A stretch of 14,712 bases of DNA from W1P20-047 sp045118335 (GTDB lineage Bacteria; Actinomycetota; Coriobacteriia; Coriobacteriales; Eggerthellaceae): NCBI GenBank assembly GCA_045118335.1, contig JBGUXY010000006.1, positions 1-14,712 on the forward strand. The letters run 5' to 3'. The position numbers and the translations under genes were made by a program. The first letter of the stretch is position 1; each line of letters begins with the position of its first letter. The notes beneath the pieces are model-generated. The model was not told the DNA's origin and searched no databases. It saw only the letters and a program-made list of their open reading frames with translations. Shown here in pieces: positions 13,284 to 14,712 of this stretch.

Positions 13284-14624
13284 ATGAACATTTCACAGCG
13301 CCTCGAACGTCTTCCCATGACGAAGACGATGTACAAGATCTTGATCCTGGTTGGCATCGGGTGGATGTTCGACGCCATGGACCAGGGCATGGTGTCGGGT
13401 GTGTTGGCAGCCGTGGGGCAAACGTGGGACCTTTCCACGTTGCAGCAGTCGATGCTCGCAAGCGCCGGCACGTTCGGCATGATCTTGGGCGCCGCGCTTT
13501 CCGGAGCCGCCGCCGACCGCTGGGGCAGGCGAACCGTGGTCGTGTTCACGCTTTCGCTTTACTCCATTGGTAGCCTGCTGTGCGGGTTTTCGGCAAGCTA
13601 CCCCATGCTGGTCGCATGCCGCTTCCTTACCGGCTTCGGCTTGGGTGGAGAGCTTCCCGCAGCATCAACCCTGGTAAGCGAGTTCTCGCCAAAAGCATCG
13701 CGTGGCCGCAACGTCGTGCTGCTCGAAAGCTTCTGGGCTTGGGGCTGGATCGTTGCCGCCTTGGTGGCATACCTGCTCATCCCCGTCTATGGCTGGCGCA
13801 TCGCCTTCATCGTGGGCGCCCTGCCGGCATTCTTCGCCGCCGTGCTGCGCCGCAAGGTGCCCGAATCGCCCCGCTATCTGGAGCTTGCCGGCAAAAGCGA
13901 AGCTGCAGACAGCCTGGTAACCGCCATGGAAGCCGAAGCGGGCATAACCATTTCCGACGAAGAGAAAACGGCGATGGAGCGGCCTGCGAAGGCCCGCGGG
14001 TCGTTCGCGAAGCTGTGGAGCAAGCCGCACCTGCGCTCGACCATCGTGTTGTGGGTAATCTGGTTCGGCATCAACTTCGGGTATTACGGGTTTGTGCTGT
14101 GGACCCCCACCCTGCTGATGGGACAGGGTTTCACCATGGTGCGCAGTTTCGGTTTCACCGTTATCATGTGCCTCGCGCAGCTGCCTGGGTATTTCTCGGC
14201 CGCGTGGCTCATCGAAAAGATTGGCCGCAAACCCACCCTTATCATCTACTTTGCCGGCACGGCATTGGCATCGTGGTTGTTCGGGCATGCGGGAACGGAA
14301 TCGGCCGTACTCGCAAGCGGTTGCCTACTGTACTTCTTCGCGCTGGGGGCCTGGGGCTGCGTGTACTCCTATTCGCCCGAGGTCTACCCCACCGAGGTGC
14401 GTGGGTCGGGAACGGGCTGGGCGGCAGCGTTCGGTCGCATCGGCGCTTTCATCGCGCCCTTCGTCGTTCCCGCAGTCTATGCGGCTTATGGCGAACAAGC
14501 AGGCTTCGCCGCCGTCTTCGCCGTCCTCACCGCTGCGTTTGCCATCACCGCCCTCGTGATAGCCCTTGCCGCCCGCGAGACCAAAGGCCAGCCCCTCACC
14601 GAAACCATGCAAGAAGCGCAATAG
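13284..14624 (+). CDS. niaP: MFS transporter, NiaP-like (candidate niacin uptake)
   Basis: A 446-residue, 12-helix major facilitator protein of the inner membrane. Seen: GWMFDAMDQGM (26-36), the cytoplasmic loop signature DRWGRR (78-83), GFGLGGELPAASTLVSEF (117-134), VVLLESFWAWGW (144-155), PESPRYLE (193-200), and in the second half a QLPGYFSAAWLIEK run, GAWG and SPEVYPTEVRG. As I recall it, Bacillus subtilis YceI (NiaP, nicotinate transporter) carries nearly the same GGELP.ASTLVSE, VVLLESFWA.GW and AQLPGYFSAAWLIEK blocks, so a nicotinate/nicotinamide carrier is the best guess; related members move aromatic acids. The start is supported by AAGGGG 5 nt upstream; ATG at 13317 is less likely. 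The gene stands alone and ends 12 bp before a tandem repeat array. Confidence 0.85.
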   Translation: MNISQRLERLPMTKTMYKILILVGIGWMFDAMDQGMVSGVLAAVGQTWDLSTLQQSMLASAGTFGMILGAALSGAAADRWGRRTVVVFTLSLYSIGSLLCGFSASYPMLVACRFLTGFGLGGELPAASTLVSEFSPKASRGRNVVLLESFWAWGWIVAALVAYLLIPVYGWRIAFIVGALPAFFAAVLRRKVPESPRYLELAGKSEAADSLVTAMEAEAGITISDEEKTAMERPAKARGSFAKLWSKPHLRSTIVLWVIWFGINFGYYGFVLWTPTLLMGQGFTMVRSFGFTVIMCLAQLPGYFSAAWLIEKIGRKPTLIIYFAGTALASWLFGHAGTESAVLASGCLLYFFALGAWGCVYSYSPEVYPTEVRGSGTGWAAAFGRIGAFIAPFVVPAVYAAYGEQAGFAAVFAVLTAAFAITALVIALAARETKGQPLTETMQEAQ

Positions 14625-14636
14625 CAGCCCAAGTCA

Positions 14637-14712
14637 GGGTGCCAGCGGGTGCCAGCGGGTGCCAGCGGGTGCCAGCGGGTGCCAGCGGGTGCCAGCGGGT
14701 GCCAGCGGGTGC
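14637..14712 (+). repeat. Tandem array of a 10-bp unit with G-quadruplex spacing, runs off the window
   Basis: Seven perfect copies of GGGTGCCAGC followed by GGGTGC at the right edge (7.6 copies seen, total unknown). There is not one mismatch, suggesting recent expansion or ongoing slippage. GGG recurs every 10 bp with 7-base loops, which meets the canonical G3-N1-7 quadruplex rule. No hairpin is possible within the unit. The array starts 12 bp after the niaP-like stop and probably lies in its 3' UTR. No terminator is visible before it. Confidence 0.95.

Noticed and set aside
14637..14712. CRISPR array
   Set aside because: The repeat is 10 bp, directly tandem and has no spacers.
1..14712. 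Defence island, prophage or integrative element
   Set aside because: RecQ and the DUF218 protein alone are housekeeping-type; no integrase, restriction, toxin-antitoxin, tRNA attachment site or phage gene is seen.

Overview
The window is about 14.7 kb of fairly GC-rich bacterial DNA with short intergenic gaps, AGGAGG-type ribosome binding sites, a Gram-positive-style lysine riboswitch, a pyruvate:ferredoxin oxidoreductase gene and short palindromic intergenic repeats. Together these suggest an anaerobic, high-GC Gram-positive such as a gut Coriobacteriia/Eggerthellaceae member. That placement is inference from style and gene content; no rRNA or other taxonomic marker is present.

Layout, left to right. 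The N-terminal half of nifJ runs leftward and off the window (1-1671). A 659-bp gene-free stretch (1672-2330) follows, with a palindromic repeat, a perfect 16-bp inverted repeat and candidate promoters. A phasin-like Ala/Glu-rich protein (2331-2840, +) ends at a strong terminator, followed by a palindromic/tandem repeat patch. Next is a leftward NhaC-family transporter (3045-4628), preceded by a lysine riboswitch (4793-4959) and an intrinsic terminator (4741-4770). A GNAT acetyltransferase (5105-5707, +) then converges on a leftward pair, recQ (6498-8381) and a HAD phosphatase (5743-6402). After a 378-bp gap come a glycoside hydrolase family 2 enzyme (8760-10808, +), a leftward pair of membrane-anchored proteins (an alpha/beta hydrolase and a YdcF/DUF218 protein), a 384-bp gap, and a NiaP-like MFS transporter (13284-14624, +). 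A 10-bp tandem repeat array starts 12 bp after its stop and runs off the right edge.

The genes are mostly single units or pairs of unrelated housekeeping or transport function; I see no long operon, phage, defence island, CRISPR array, tRNA or rRNA. The best-supported regulatory story is lysine control of the NhaC-family gene: the aptamer closing helix, an antiterminator and a terminator can be drawn as mutually exclusive pairings. This makes the transporter a likely lysine (LysW-type) carrier and not a generic Na+/H+ antiporter. The second notable item is the terminal array of at least 7.6 copies of a decamer, whose evenly spaced GGG runs fit the canonical G-quadruplex pattern. I found no clear sign of a wholly new multi-gene system.
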